From positions 124,001-188,000 of the forward strand of contig BRXU01000037.1 of assembly GCA_030267565.1 (NCBI GenBank): DNA of 64,000 bases, in the 5' to 3' direction. Origin of the DNA: Pleodorina starrii (taxonomy: Eukaryota; Chlorophyta; Chlorophyceae; Chlamydomonadales; Volvocaceae). The notes under the pieces are model-generated. The model had not been told where the DNA came from, searched no databases, and saw only the letters and a program-made list of their open reading frames with translations. Below, one piece after another: positions 22,401 through 35,134 of the stretch (position 1 is its first letter; each line of letters starts with the position of its first letter). Made by a program: the position numbers and the translations under genes.

Positions 22401-25400
22401 CTGAGCTCCAACGCTGTTTTTTGAACCCTTTCCATAACCCAAATCATAATCGTGCATCCGTGCTGTACAGGTCCCACCAAGCCCGAGGGGCCTGCCCCAG
22501 CCGGCTGTGCGGACCCGGGCGCGGCCAGCGGCACCATCAAAGCCGTTGCCGCTGGCGGTGGCGGTGGCGGTGGCGGCAACAGCAAGTGGCGGCAGACGGT
22601 GGCGCACGCCAAGAAGACGGCGTTCCTCGCCGTGAACACCTACATGGCCATGAACAACGTGAGTGAGGTCGCTGGGCCTTAGGGGATCTGGAAGTACCGC
22701 GCTTTTCGTGCAGTGCTGCGTAAATGTGCGTGTTGCCGGCATGCATTGTGGTATGGACTGTGCTTGGGTCGCTTTGAAACAGAGTTGGCATTTCCGGCCG
22801 GGGCTGGGCGCCCCGCCCCGGGGCGGGGCTCCACCCCGGGGCTAGGGGCCGGGGTGGAGCGCGGAGACGTTTTAACACCTCGGCTCGACCCGTGCTCAAT
22901 CCGGCACGGACCCCCCCCCCCGGCCTGTGTGTGTCTTAGGGCAAGCGGCGCGCCGACGCGGGGCGCATCGACAACTTTGGTCTGTTCGCTGAGCAGCAGC
23001 TGGGCGAGGGTGTGCACAAGTTCGTGGAGGAGGGGGAGCGACTGGCCACCGCCCGGGATAAGCTGCCCGACATGAAGGTACGGCAACTATGCGGGAATGC
23101 GGGATTGCGAAGCGGAAGGGAGACAGGGGAGGGGCTTTGCTAGGTTTGGAAACGGGGGGGCCGCTGCGAGAGCGGGGGAGAGTCGGGCGGGAAAGGGCAG
23201 GGCAGCGCGGGGTGAGGATGCAGGGAAGGGCTGCAGGGAGGGGTTTTGCAGGGCGGGTTTACGGCCGCGCCCAGTGCCAATCCTCCTGCTGGTTTTTGCG
23301 ATCGCCGCTGCTCCCCCCGCGCCTCGCCTCGTCCTCGTCCTCAACCTGTCCCGATGGGCCCAGTGCTCCCGGCTGGCCCCGCAAGGCCAGCCCTGACCCC
23401 GGATCCAGCGCCGAAAACCCCACAGCCTCCCCCCCCTGCGGCTCCCGGCGCTGCCTCGCTCGCACATCGCACTAGCTAACCGGCCCTTGACCCACACTAC
23501 CCATCCCGTCATGCCCCCACACTCCTTTTCCCGCCATCCTCCCGCCTCCCATCATCCTCCCACCTCCCATCTTCCTGCCGCCTCCCATCTTCCTGCCTGG
23601 CACCCCCATCCCATCGCCCTCGACAGGCGGAGCTGGAGAACCTTCGGTCCGCCATGCGGCAGTTGGCGGTGGAGCAGCAGGCCATAGAGGCGTCCTGTCC
23701 GGCGGAGGACGGTGACGGCGAGGGCGAGGGCACGGGCACGGGCTCGGAGGCTGAGGCGGCGCTCGGGGAGGAGGACGGCGGCGTGGATGCGGATGAGGCG
23801 GCGGTGCTGGCGGCGTCGGCCGCCGCGGCGATGCGGCACCCGCGCCAGAAGGCGTCGACGCCGGGCAAGCCGGGGTGGCGCTACGGCGGGACGGCGAACG
23901 GCTTTGACTCGCTGTCATCCTTCCCGCGCACGGCGAAGCCGCTGACGCGGTTGCGAGGTACGAGAATTGATTGCGTTGCCGTACAGTCCAGGGCGGCTTG
24001 GGTAGCGCGAGACTGTGTAACGTGTGTTGTTGTGGTGGGTTGCCGTGTGGGTATCTTTTTGCGCGCACAGCGTGTAGTGGGAGGGCAGCCAGGGCACGAA
24101 TTGTCGGCGGACGCTATGGAAGGTACGAGGTGACCTCGACGGCCGAAAAGGGGGGAGGCATCCGCAGCATCGAGTAACACGGTATCGGTAACACGCGCAT
24201 ACCGGTACTCGCATACACACACACGCAAGGCATCTGACTCCCCACCTGACTCCCCTTCCGTCGCGCAGACGCGCCCGCCTCAGCACCGCCCGGCGGCGCA
24301 ACCACCTCCGCCGCCGGCTCCCACTCGGCGCCGCTGCCGATGGCGACAGCCGGCGGCGGCGCCGCCGCCGCCGCAGGCGGCGGCGGCGGCGGCCCGGCCT
24401 TCACCACCGCCGGCTCCCTGGGCGCAGCCCAGGGCGCCGCCCTCACCCTCGCGCGCCGGCGCCTTCTCACCACCGGCGGCAGCCACCCCGCCGCCATTCA
24501 CTCCGCCCCCAGCAACGGCAGCCTCACTGTAAACCCGCCGTCGGCGCCGCCGCTGGCGCGCGTGAGCTCCAATGGCGGCGGATGCGGCGGCTCGCCGCCG
24601 CTGGGAGGACCGCTGCTCAGCCCGGGCCTGCCCACCACCGCCACCGCCACCAACGGCTTTGGCACGGGCCGCGCCAGCGGCCGCATGAGTCAGACGCGCG
24701 CCTCCTGGTCCGGCGCGATGTCTCATCAGGAGCCGTCTGGGAGTCTGGCCGGTGGCGGCAGCGGCGGCGGCGCTGCCGGCGAGTCGTTGATGTCGATGGC
24801 GGCGGGGCCGCTCCACGCCGCGGCGCTGCGGCCGTTGCGGCCGAGCGCTCCCGGGGCGCTGCGGACGTCGATGCCGGGGGCGGTGGGGGCGGCTGGGGTG
24901 GGACCGCGGGGGTGTCGCGGCGAGAATGGGGCCGGAGGGGGAGGCGGGCCGATGCGGCCGGCGTCGCCGGCGCGGGCGGCGCTGCTAGGGGGCGGGCCGC
25001 GGCCGCCGTCGTCGGGGGGCTCGCCCGTGGCGGCGGCGGGTGGGCGGCCTGGCGTGCAGCGGACCAGGTGAGGAAGGGCGTGTGTGTTGGGGGGAGGGGT
25101 GGGACGGCAGTGGCACGTGGGACACGCGAAGGAGGCGTGGCGAGGGAATGGGGCCGCAGGCTGCACGATAGGTTGACACCCTGCCAATTCCGAATCGGGG
25201 TAAGCTAGTGTGGTGAGGGTGTCCCGATGGGAAAGGCGGGCGGGCGGGCGGGCGGATGGGTGGGAAGCCCGTGCCAGCGCCAGGGCCAGGGCTTGGTGCT
25301 GTGGGCATTCGCTACGACAGCCGCGACGAGGCTGTGTAGCATACGGTAGTTTGTGTTTAGGAAAATACTCCCTGTCTAGGAAAAAGAGATGAAACTATAC

Positions 25401-26250
25401 TCCCTGATCCTCTGCCTTTCCCGCTCGTGTCCCTGCTCTTCTTCGCCGCGCCCTGTCAGCTGCTCGTCTCTCGCCGCCTTGCACTGTCCCAACCTTCCCT
25501 ATTCCCTCCCCACTCCCCCTCATCCCTCCTGTACTCTACTGACAACCTCCCCCACGCCCCGCCACGCCATTCCCCGCCCCGCCCACGCCACGCCGCCCTC
25601 GATTCACTGTGCCCAAACCATCTACCCCCTTCATCCCTTCGATTCACCCGCCCCCAACCCCCTCCCACTCCCTTCCCACACACACACGCACCCCCCTCCC
25701 ACACAGCGACTGGCAGCGCGTGCTTGCGGCGGAGGGTGCGCTGTCCCCCGCCACTCCCGGCGAGCACCGAGTGGGCACCATGGCGTTCCGCATCGCCAGC
25801 AAGATTACGTTGCCGCTGCGGGCCGCCAAGCACCAGCTGCGGTCGCTGCGGGACGCTGAGACGGCCAACGTGCTGAGGCAGCAGCAGCTGCTGGCGGCCA
25901 TTGACGATAACGCGGCCGTGCTGCAGTCGTCGTCGGGCCTGCTCAACATGTACTGCAACCGGTACGTGAATGAGCGGTGCGACGAAGGGGAGGCGAGGGT
26001 GCGTGGCGAGGGGGGCTGTGGGAAAGGGGGGAGGGAGGGATGGGGCATTTCGGCACGGTGCGGTGCTGCGCGGTGGCGTGCTGTGGGGCAGGAAACGCGG
26101 CGTTTGGAACTGGAGGGCTACAGACTTCGGTAATACCGGTATGTATGTAGGCAGGGTTCTCGCTAGCTCGCTAGCTCGCTCGACCGCTCTTGGCCCCGGC
26201 TTCTGTCGCCCCTGGCTACCTACACCTCTCTCTCTCTCTCTCGCTTACTC

Positions 26251-26306
<56 letters not shown>

Positions 26307-29300
26307 TCTAACTCTTACTCTCTTAAGAACCTGCCTTGCGACGACTCGCTCAACTGTGGCCCAACTCCAACCCGCTGTCCTTTGCCGCCGCTGACTGGCC
26401 CGTGACGCCGGCGATCTGTCCGCCTCCCGCCCCTAGCTCACCCCGCGCCCCCTCCCACCCACACATACCCCGACGCACACGCACGCACGCACGCGCACAG
26501 GGCCAACGGTCGCTGGGTGGAGCAGCAGCAGTGGGCCATGCCGCCCATCCACGAGGCCGCACTGCCGGCTGTACGGCAGCAGGCCAACCGGTACAAGGAT
26601 GTCGTACTCAAGGACCTCAAAGAGGGCCGCCTGGCGGTGCAGGTGGGTCGTGTCTCGTGTGTGGGAGGTGGCGGGGGAGGCGACATGGAGCGGTGGAGGC
26701 TGCGCAGGGACCCCAAGGGTGGTTGAAGGGGCGGGTCGGTCCAGGTTGGTTCGATGGAAGTGGATTTAGGGTTTCCGCCACGAGGCGCGGCAGCGGGAGC
26801 CTCGTCGAGAGGAGTAGCTCCGCCCTTGCTCTTACTGCACTGGCCCCGCCCCTGATGAGTGATGACAGCTATTGTCGGTGTTGGTGTTGGTGTTGTTCGG
26901 TGGGCTCCAGGCCCTTCGAAGGGTCATTCGGATGTGAGAGAAGAGAGGGAGAGAGGAAGGAGCTGTTGTGCTGAAAAAAGCCATCCGCGGTCGCGTCTCA
27001 GCTCTCAGGTGACCAGCTGCTCCCCCCTCTCGCCGCACCAACTGTCCTTTCCAACAAACGTCACACACCCACAGAGTAGCTACCCCACTGCCGTGCGCCA
27101 CCCTGTCGATTACCTTTCTCCCTGCCGTACACCTGCCGTACACCTGCTGCGGATGTCCTCTTGCCGTACAGATTCACGTGGACGATGACGTGTTCGTGTC
27201 GGCCCGTTTGGGCCCTCTCGCCATGTGGAGCGTCGACCCCTGGCAGCTGCTGGGGCTGACCCACCCGGCCCGCGCCGAGTGGACGAGCCACCTGGTGGGG
27301 TTGGGTATGGGTGTACGGCAGCTGCTGGCGCTGGCCACGGCGGTGGAGGCTGCTGCGGGGGCGGAGGCGCTGGGCCGGCTGCAGGTGGTGCTGTCCTGTC
27401 ACGAGGGGCAGGTGGAGGCGGTGGTGCGAGACCTGACTGCCAGGAGGATGTGCAGGTAGGTGGAGGGCGGGGTGGGTGGGTGGGGTGTGGGGTGGGGGCC
27501 CCGGGGTGGGGGCTCGAGGTGCGGCGTGAGGGGCAGGGGAGGAACGGAGGTGGAGGGAGCTCTTCCCCCACACCCGCCCCCACACCCACACCCACACCCA
27601 CACCCAATACACAGCCACACTGCTACCCCACCACTCGCCCGCCCCTGCCCCCCTGCCAGGCTCAACCCCGACAATGTGATCATCAGCGTGCAGCAGCGCG
27701 CCCCCGGCCACACCTACGACAAGTCCAAGCACGGCTTCGTGCCCTGCCCCCAGGCGCCCCCCCGCGCCGCCGGGTCGGGCTACGCCCTGCTGTCGCTGTG
27801 CTGGGCGGGCAGTGAGGCGTTCCGACTGGGCGGACCCGACCTCACCGAGAGGCGGCCGCTGGAGCGCAGCGCGCTGGATACCTTTCTGGACAAGTGAGGG
27901 CCGGGGGGGCCAGGGGGGCGCGAGGGGGGGCCAGGGGGGCGCGAGGGGGGGCCAGGGGGGCGCGTGGGGGGGCCAGGGGGGCGCGTGGGGGGGCCAGGGG
28001 GGCGCGTGGGGGGGCCAGGGGGGCGCGAGGGGGGGCCAGGGGGGCGCGTGGGGCCAAGGGGGAGGGGAGGAACGCGAACCGGAGCGAAAGGGGGACGGCG
28101 GGGATCGTTTTCCGACTTGGCTCCACTCCAGTCCACTCCCCGTTTCAAATCTCGCTTTTTTGCCGCTCCGCTCCAAATCGCTCCTCGCCATATTGCTCCG
28201 CTCCGCTCCGCTCCAAACTGCTTTCGCTCCGACTCCCCACATGCTCCGCTCATGCACCATCCCCCGCTGCGCTCCGAAACCCTCCGTGCCGCTCCAGGGG
28301 TGTCAACTGGCTTTCCAGCTGGCGACTGCGCGACCTGGTCCACTACTCGCCCGACACCTGCCTCAATTTGGAGCAGCTGGCGCTGTCGTACGCACTGGCC
28401 GACAGCATGGACGCAAACATGAGCATGCAGGTGGGTGCGGCGGTTGGTGGTTGGCGGTTGACGGTTGGCAGTTGGGGAGGAGGTCACGTGTCTTGACACC
28501 CCTCGTCTAGCCTCCCAGCTCAGGCACTCGCCCCGACTTGCATCGCATGACATACATCCAACTACCAGAACGACCGTCTTGCCTCTCCTTCCCCCACATT
28601 GCCTGCTTGTCCTTGATACGACTTTCGCAATAAAGCTGATCTCATGTTGCGCTCTCAACACCCCCCTCCCTCGCCCCTCCTCCTCCCTCTTCTTTCCTCC
28701 CTCTCGTCTCCTGCTCCCTCCCCCCTCCTCCCTTCAACTCTCCTCCCTCATCCGCTTCGGTATTGTTTTTATTGCCCCCCCCCTAACATATCACTCCCTC
28801 TCCTCCCCCTCCTCCTTCCTCCCTCTCCTCCATCCTCCGTGCTGGGCCCCCAACCACCACGGCACCACCAACCCACCCCACCCCACCAGGTTGAGCTCAT
28901 TGAGTCGCTCCACGGCATCAGCCGCTACGGCTCCGGCATCGTACTGGCGCTCAAGGACCGGCCCACACCCGCGGCCACGCCGCCCCCGCAGCCGGCCCCC
29001 TCCGCCACCGTCCCGCTGCTGCGCCGCAACGGCCGCTCCGCCGCCGCCCCCGCCGCCGCCCCCGCCCCGGCCTCCGCACCCACCTCGGCGGACCGGCCGC
29101 AGTCCGCCTCGCCGGCGGCGGCGGCGGCACAGCCGCCGTCGACCCCGCAACCACAGCCGCCGTCGGTGCCGCAGCCCACCACGCCGCCGCGGCCGCTGCA
29201 CGTCCCTCCGATGCGGCACCACGTCAGCGCGCCGCCGTCGCCGGCGCCGCCGCTGACGGGCGGCCCCAAGCCTTCCTCGCCGCGCGCCTCCCTGGACAGT

Positions 29301-32300
29301 AATGGCGCCGGCGGCGGCGGCGGTGGCGGCGGCAGCGGTGGCGGCAGCCGCAACGGCAGTCGTCGGACGATCACGACGTCTGGCTCGGTCCGCGCGGGCG
29401 GCATCGGCAGTGAGGGCGGCCCTCTGGCGGTGTGCGATGTCAAGTGGGGGGACGTGCAGACCCCAGCCCTGGCCAGTGAGTGCGAGTGTGTGCAATAATC
29501 AGGGGCTGTTGTAGGGTAATATGTATATCCGTGTTATTCCTCTATTTTCCGTGGGGCCACAGAGGACGAGCAAAGGGGAGGGCCCGTTCCTTGGGAGTGT
29601 GTGGAGCAAAATTTGGCACAAGCCCCGGCAGATGCGCAACCCAGCCAAAGTACCTCCATACACTCTCATCAATCCCTCTCCTCTCACCCTCCCTCCCTCA
29701 CCACTCAACCTCAACGTTTCCCTCCCCTCCCCTCCCCTCCGCTCCCCTCCCCTGCCTCCCCTCCCCTCCCCTCCCCTGCCTCCCCATCCCTCCCCTCCCC
29801 TCCCCTGCCTCCCCATCCCTCCCCTCCCCATCCCTCCCCTCCCCATCCCTCCCCTCCCCTCCCCTCCCCTGCCTCCCCTCCCCTCCCCTCCCTGCCTCCC
29901 CATCCCTCCGCCTCCTTCCCCCTCCTCAGCTGGTCTACAGCAGCTGCTCGACGCCGCGGCAGCCCAGACCGGCACCCCGCCCCGACTGGCGGTGTCCATC
30001 AAGCGCTACCTGTACCACGTGCCCAGCCTCAAGAGTAGGTGGGGGCGGGTGATTGAAAGATAGAATGGCTAATGAGACCCGCGGGGGGGGGCGGTGGTGA
30101 CGCAAGCGAAGCGGAGGGGGGGAGGGGGAGGCCCCCTTAGGGATGCGTTGCGTTGCGGTGCGGTGCGCAATGCAGCATGGAGCATGCGAGATGATGCTGA
30201 TGCTGATGATTACTGTCATGTGCCGTTGAATCGTTGTGCGGGCGCTTGGCGCGCGTCTGCACCCGTGCGGTGCCAGCTTCTCGGGGCACTACCCAGATCT
30301 GCTGACTCTTACGCCGCGCGCATCTCAACTGTCCGCCCCCACTCACACCCGCACCCGTGCCCTCACCCGCACCCGCACCCGCACCCGCAGCCATCCTGAC
30401 CGGCCCCGGCATCTTCCGGCCGTCTGTCAGTGTCGGTGAGGGCGGCTACCTGTACGTCACCTTCGATGCATCAGACATCACCGCACAGCCTGCCGCGCGC
30501 TGCGTCGCGCTGTCATACAGCTCGCGCCCCGCCGCCGGCGGCGCCGCCGCCGCCGAAGGCGGCGCCGAAGGCGCCGCAAGCGGCGCCGCCGCGCCGCCGG
30601 CGCGGGTCTCCAGCGCCGGTGGCGGCGGCGGCGCCGCCGGCGCCTCCAGTAACAACGCCATTGCGCTGGCGGCGGCGCAGGCCGCCGCTGCAGCGCTGCA
30701 ACGCGGGCGGCTGTTGACGAACGACAGCGATCTGGACACGCTGCTGTGGGTGATGGGGGAGCAGGACAACCACCCCGCCTTCAGGGCGAGTGTGAGCGCC
30801 ACCAACACCGCCAAGAGCCGGGTCACGTCGCACGCGGCGGGCGGTGTGGCGGGCGCCAGCGGCTCGGTGGGTCCCAGTCGGATGGCGGCGCTGCAGCAGC
30901 AGAGGGTCATTGTGGCGGCGGTGACGGACGACGCGGCGTGTCCTCTGGCGGTGAGTGAGGGGCGGCGGGCCGGGGCTGGGCTATGTGTGTGTGTGGGTGG
31001 GTGGGTGGGTGGGTGGGTGGCGGTGGCTGTGCAGTATCGGTGTTGTGACAGCGACAGCGAGGGGCATTGTCCGTCCGGGTTACGTACCTATTACAGCTCC
31101 TCAGTTTCGGGGTAAGGTAAGGTAAAGGGTACGTTCATCAAGTGTGTTGCCGGGTGTAGGTCCGCCCTGCGTCGCCTCCCCGTCCCGTCTTTCCTGGCCC
31201 CGCCGCACCGCCCCGCGCCGCCTTGGTCCCTCCCTGACCTCCATCCCTTCCGCCCCCGTCTTGCCCCTCCCCCAACACACCCACGTTCCCTCCCCCGCCC
31301 ACCACGTTCCCAGGTCCGCATGGCCATGGCCATCATGAAGCCGGGGGCGGACTGCCTGCACCTGCTCACCATTGCCAAAGACCCCTCGGCGATGGCGGTG
31401 GCGGCGGCGAGGGTGGTGGCGGAGCGGTTCGAGAGCATGGCCTCGGCCACGCTGGGGGACGTCAAGGCGGTGGTGCAGGTGGGGTAGCGGGGGCGGGGTG
31501 GGGTAGCGAGGTGGGTTGGGGCGGGGCAGGGGCCCGCATACAAGGAAGGTGGGAGAGGGGTGAGGTGGGGCCCGCCCCACCTCACCCCTGGGGCCCGCCC
31601 CAGAAGAGGGAGCGGTGGGTTTCAGGCCGGGACGGAGAGGACCGGGGCGTCTGGCCCTCCCGCCCGTTGCCTCTTACAAACCCCTTCCCCACTCCCCCCA
31701 CTTCCCCACTCCCCCCACTTCCCCACTCCCCCCACTTCCCCACTCCCCCCACTTCCCCACTCCCCCCACTTCCCCACTTCCCCCACTTCCCCACTCCCCC
31801 CACTTCCCCACTTCCCCCACTTCCCCACTCCACCCACTTCCCCACTCCCCCCCCCTCCCCACGTCCCCCACGTCCCCCCTCCCCCCACTTCCCCCCTCCC
31901 CCAACTTCCCCACTCCCCCCCCTTCCCCACTCCCTCCACTTCCCCACTCCCCCCACCTTCCCCACTCCCCCCACTCCCCCCACTCCCCCCACTTCCCCAC
32001 TTCCCCCACTTCCCCCACTTCCCCACTCCCCCCACTTCCCCACTCCCCCCACTTCCCACCCCACCCACGCACCCCGCCCCACCTCACCCCACCCAAACCC
32101 CACCCCACCCAAATCCCCACGCCCACCCACCCTCCCCGTGCATTTCTCTGACCACATTCTTGCGGCATTTCGCGCACTCCAGAAACGCCAGCCACCACCG
32201 TCACTGCACCCCTTCACCCCTTCACGTAGCACGTTCCTCGCTAAAGCCCCCTACCATCCCACACCGCAGGGGTCAGCATGTATCGGCCCCTCCGGTGCGC

Positions 32301-35134
32301 GATATGGCGGGAACCTTCTCAGGCCCCGTGCCGCACCGCTGTCAGTGCATATGCAAAACGCCCAACTGTAACGCGCCGTACATTTGTACGGCACGTTACC
32401 GCTGAGTGTTCAAATAGGCAGCTTCCTTTTGCATCCTTCATCTTTTTCTCTTTTCCATAGGCACTTTTCTTAGTATCGCACCGCATATCACGCCATGCTC
32501 CCTCAGCAATTTTGCAACGTTGCTCACCATTACGCCACGTTGCCCCTGCCCATCACGCATCGACGGATCGCCATCGCTACCGCACTGGTCTGCCGCACAG
32601 GTAAGCATCCTCCTTTCCGATAGATGTTGACGTTGCCAGTTCTTACAGCTTAGAGGGTGGGATTTCGGGGAATTTAGAGCAAGCACGCGCATGCCAGCTT
32701 TACAGTCAGTTTCGGACGCTTCTACTTCGCTAATTTTACGTTTGGTACATATCTACAACATCGCACCGCACGAACTGCGGCGCGACTTCGTCCGAGGCGC
32801 CTTACGACATGTGACGTCGTCCAAAGCGACTTACGAGACCGTCCAGACGACGGGTCGGCGCTACCACTGGTCAAGCATCAATGTCGGTAACGTATGGGAA
32901 TGGGTGGGTTACAGCTAACAGTTTCGGAGGTTCAGCGGCCGGAGCAGCTTGATCAACAACATCCGCAGTGATTCATTATTTTATAAAGGAGCATATCACT
33001 CCCTGAACCCCCCACTTCCCCACTCCCCCCACCTTTCCCCCCTCCCCCCACTCCCCCCACTCCCCCCCTTCCCCCTCCCCCCTCTCCCCCTTCAGGTGAA
33101 GCGGCAGTCCATTGTGGAGGACATTGCCGCCTACGCCGACTCTGTCCGCGCGGTGCTGCTGGTGGTGGGCTCCATGAGTCTGGCGGCGGCACCGGGCAGC
33201 AGCGTGGTGGGCAGTGTGGCGCTGAGTCTGGCGAGGGACTGCGGGAGGCCCATTCTGGTGGTCAAGGTGAGGGAGGCTGGGGAGGCGGGAGCAGGGGGGG
33301 AGGTGAGGGATTGGGGGTTTGTTGATGCCAAGTGCATTGCGAAACTGATAAACTGGGTGCAGCAACACAACCAGGCACCCATAGATTACTGGAGGTAGCC
33401 ATGGTGGTGGTGGAGTGGTGGTGGTGGAGTGGTGGTGTGGGGGGGGAGGTTAGGGTTTTCATATCGAGTACCGGTACCAGTAGCTGGAGCCTTGGCTGCT
33501 TGATCACGCTCCTACAGTCCCGCCCCGCTGAGGGAGGCGGCAGGTGCGGGAACGTGTGCGGGGACGGGGACGTCCAAGGGCCGCAGGATTCTGGGAACAG
33601 GGCCTGGGGGTTGGGCCGATGCCGCCGAGGAGGAGGGTGCTCACGCCGCCGTTGCGCCCCCGCCTCCTCCTCCCTCCCTCCCTCCCTCCCTCTGGGTCCG
33701 TTCGCTCACACCGTCTCCTTCTCCGCTGCGATTTTCTCTTTATACCTCCCTTCCTCCCCGCAGCCCACCGCCCGACTGGCCGAGACTGCTTACGAGGTGG
33801 GCAAGAAGCCCTGTCTGCGCGCCGCGGTGGCCGCCGAGACTGGCAGCCGACCCATGGTTCGGTTCGTTGTGGACCACGTGCTGGAGGGCAGCCGGGGCGA
33901 CCGACTGGTGCTCATTCGGGGCAAGGCCTTTGACAAGGACATGCAGGAGCTCACAAGCAGGTGGGGCGAGGGGAGGGGGACACGGGGTGTGTGGACGGAG
34001 GGTGGGCGGAGTGGAACTGAAGGGCGTCAATAGGGTGCAGTGAGAAGCGGAGGGGGTCATGTGAGGCGCCCACAAGGACCTTGTGAGCCCACTCCCAAGA
34101 TTCAGAAATTACAGTAAAAAACAACTCCGCCGAAACGGAGCCTGGGAAGTGCTCCCCAGTACAACCCCCGCACCCTGACCCTTGGGTCGGTGGCTAAGAA
34201 ATGGTTGGCTGGCTGCTGCACCCATTACGGTACCATGTACGCATCTCCCTCTCAACCCTCCTGACCTCCCGCCTCCCCTCTCCCCGGTCCTCCCCCGCCT
34301 CCCCCTCTCCCCTCTCCTCCCCCTCCCCCTCCCCTGCTACCACACCCCAGCCGGCGCATTCTGGACCACCTGGCCGAGGAGGCCGCCTCCAACCGCCGCT
34401 TCGACTCGGCCAATGTGGTTCGCCGCTCGGTGCCCGGATCGTTCGAGACGGAGCACCAACGGGTGGCGGATGCGGACCAATGCCACATACTGGCGGTGCA
34501 GGTGGGGGGGGGCTGGGTGGGGGTGGGTGGCTGCGTGGCTGCATGGCTGCGTGGCTGGGTTGGGTGTTTTCCGTCCGGGCCTTGGGGAGGGTGTGCACGT
34601 GTGCTCCCCTCCCTTGGAGCGCAGCGCGGCGTGGTGAACTCCCGTACGAGTGTATGTGTGGGTAGGGGTGGGGGTGGGTGGGGGGGGGCGGGCTGCTTGT
34701 GTGTGTTTGTGGATGGCGAGGGGTGGTGACCGCGTGGCTAGGGTTCACAGCACTTTGGGTCCCCCGCGTCGTGGCGCGACGGCGCGTGAAGCCTCCCCCG
34801 ACCGTCCGTCGCAGGCTCTGGCGCGGCTACCGGCTAGGCGCACACACTCCGCCCACTCCGGCGATACCGTCCCCCGCGCTTCGTCTGAATGATGTCACCC
34901 CCATGAAACAACCTTCGTCCCCACCGACCCGACCCGCCCGCCCGCCCGCAGGTTCCCGAGTGCCGCGGCCCTCTTCCCACCACCGTAACCCAGATGCTGC
35001 GGACCAGCCGCACGGCGGTGCTCGTGTACCGCACGTTCCAGGGCCGGGCCACGCCGGCGGCGACGGCCATCGACCGGCCGGGCTCCTCCGTTGAGTCCAG
35101 TGGGCTCGAGCCCGAGGAGCAGTCGTCGCCGTGA
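19445..35134 (+). CDS. Large protein with two C-terminal universal-stress-protein-like domains
   Basis: Twenty-two exons: 19445-19523, 20788(or 20781)-20864, 21198-21301, 21637-21732, 21952-22025, 22471-22658, 22940-23077, 23627-23957, 24269-25067, 25707-25961, 26501-26642, 27172-27455, 27660-27893, 28298-28430, 28890-29475, 29930-30034, 30391-30950, 31314-31478, 33096-33266, 33764-33960, 34351-34501, 34952-35134; about 1,683 residues. All joins keep phase; exon 2 needs an AAG acceptor at 20787 to stay in frame, or an exon is missed. MGGAASKD is an N-myristoylation-type start. Residues about 206-290 look coiled-coil, and 365-628 are Gly/Ala/Ser-rich. Residues about 760-1000 (IISVQQRAPG, GSGYALLSL, GVNWLSSWRLRDL) faintly resemble UDP-sugar pyrophosphorylases. 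Residues 1382-1507 (VIVAAVTDDAACPLAV to LLVVGSMSL, GSVALSLARDCGRPILVV) and 1516-1650 are universal-stress-like. The role is unknown; membrane-linked nucleotide sensing is an inference. Confidence 0.8.
22795..22862. repeat. GC-rich inverted repeats in intron 6 of the stress-domain gene
   Basis: Nested palindromic runs of CCCCG/CGGGG end in a CTCCACCCCGG stem paired with CCGGGGTGGAG around a short loop. Strong secondary structure in the pre-mRNA is expected. Confidence 0.6.
26222..26308 (+). repeat. (CT)n microsatellite in intron 10
   Basis: A run of CT dinucleotides interrupted by a few substitutions lies between exons 10 and 11 of the stress-domain gene, 190 bp upstream of the next acceptor. 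Confidence 0.95.
27910..28056 (+). repeat. 21-bp G-rich minisatellite in intron 13, seven copies
   Basis: The unit CCAGGGGGGCGCG plus A or T and a G7 run recurs with strict 21-bp spacing from 27910, starting just after the exon 13 donor at 27894. The period is a multiple of three, so long spurious open frames appear on both strands. Confidence 0.9.
29524..29647 (+). repeat. Dispersed repeat, copy A, in intron 15 of the stress-domain gene
   Basis: This segment runs from TATATCCG to CAGCCA and shares TTATTCCTCTATT, CGTGGGGCCACAGAG, GTTCCTTGGGAG and CCCCGGCAGATGC in the same order with 55068-55196, with small indels. It is transcribed in sense with the host gene here. Confidence 0.85.
29716..29925 (+). 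repeat. Polypyrimidine CCCCT-type tract at the end of intron 15
   Basis: Repeats of CCCCTCC with interspersed TGCCTCC and CCATCC run up to the acceptor of exon 16. It serves as an extremely long polypyrimidine tract and gives spurious Pro/Ser frames. Confidence 0.9.
30990..31020 (+). repeat. (GGGT)n tract in intron 17
   Basis: Six to seven GGTG units follow the donor of exon 17 closely. It is a short simple repeat. Confidence 0.85.
31681..32060 (+). repeat. Pyrimidine-rich CCCCACTTCCCCACTC minisatellite in intron 18
   Basis: Imperfect units of 16-18 bp built from CCCCACTT and CCCCACTC fill about 380 bp of the 1.6-kb intron 18, the longest in this gene. All three frames on both strands are open, which creates several false reading frames. 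Confidence 0.9.
32150..32990. other. AT-richer island inside intron 18
   Basis: Between two pyrimidine-rich blocks lies about 840 bp of ordinary-looking sequence with lower GC. It contains a near-perfect 14-bp inverted repeat at 32369-32398 (TAACGCGCCGTACA and TGTACGGCACGTTA around TT). No coding similarity was recognised; an old transposon insertion would explain the intron length. Confidence 0.4.

Noticed and set aside
31600..32230. Several Pro/Ser- or Gly/Glu-rich frames of 150-290 codons
   Set aside because: They are translations of the CCCCACTT/CCCCACTC minisatellite inside intron 18 and are open on both strands.
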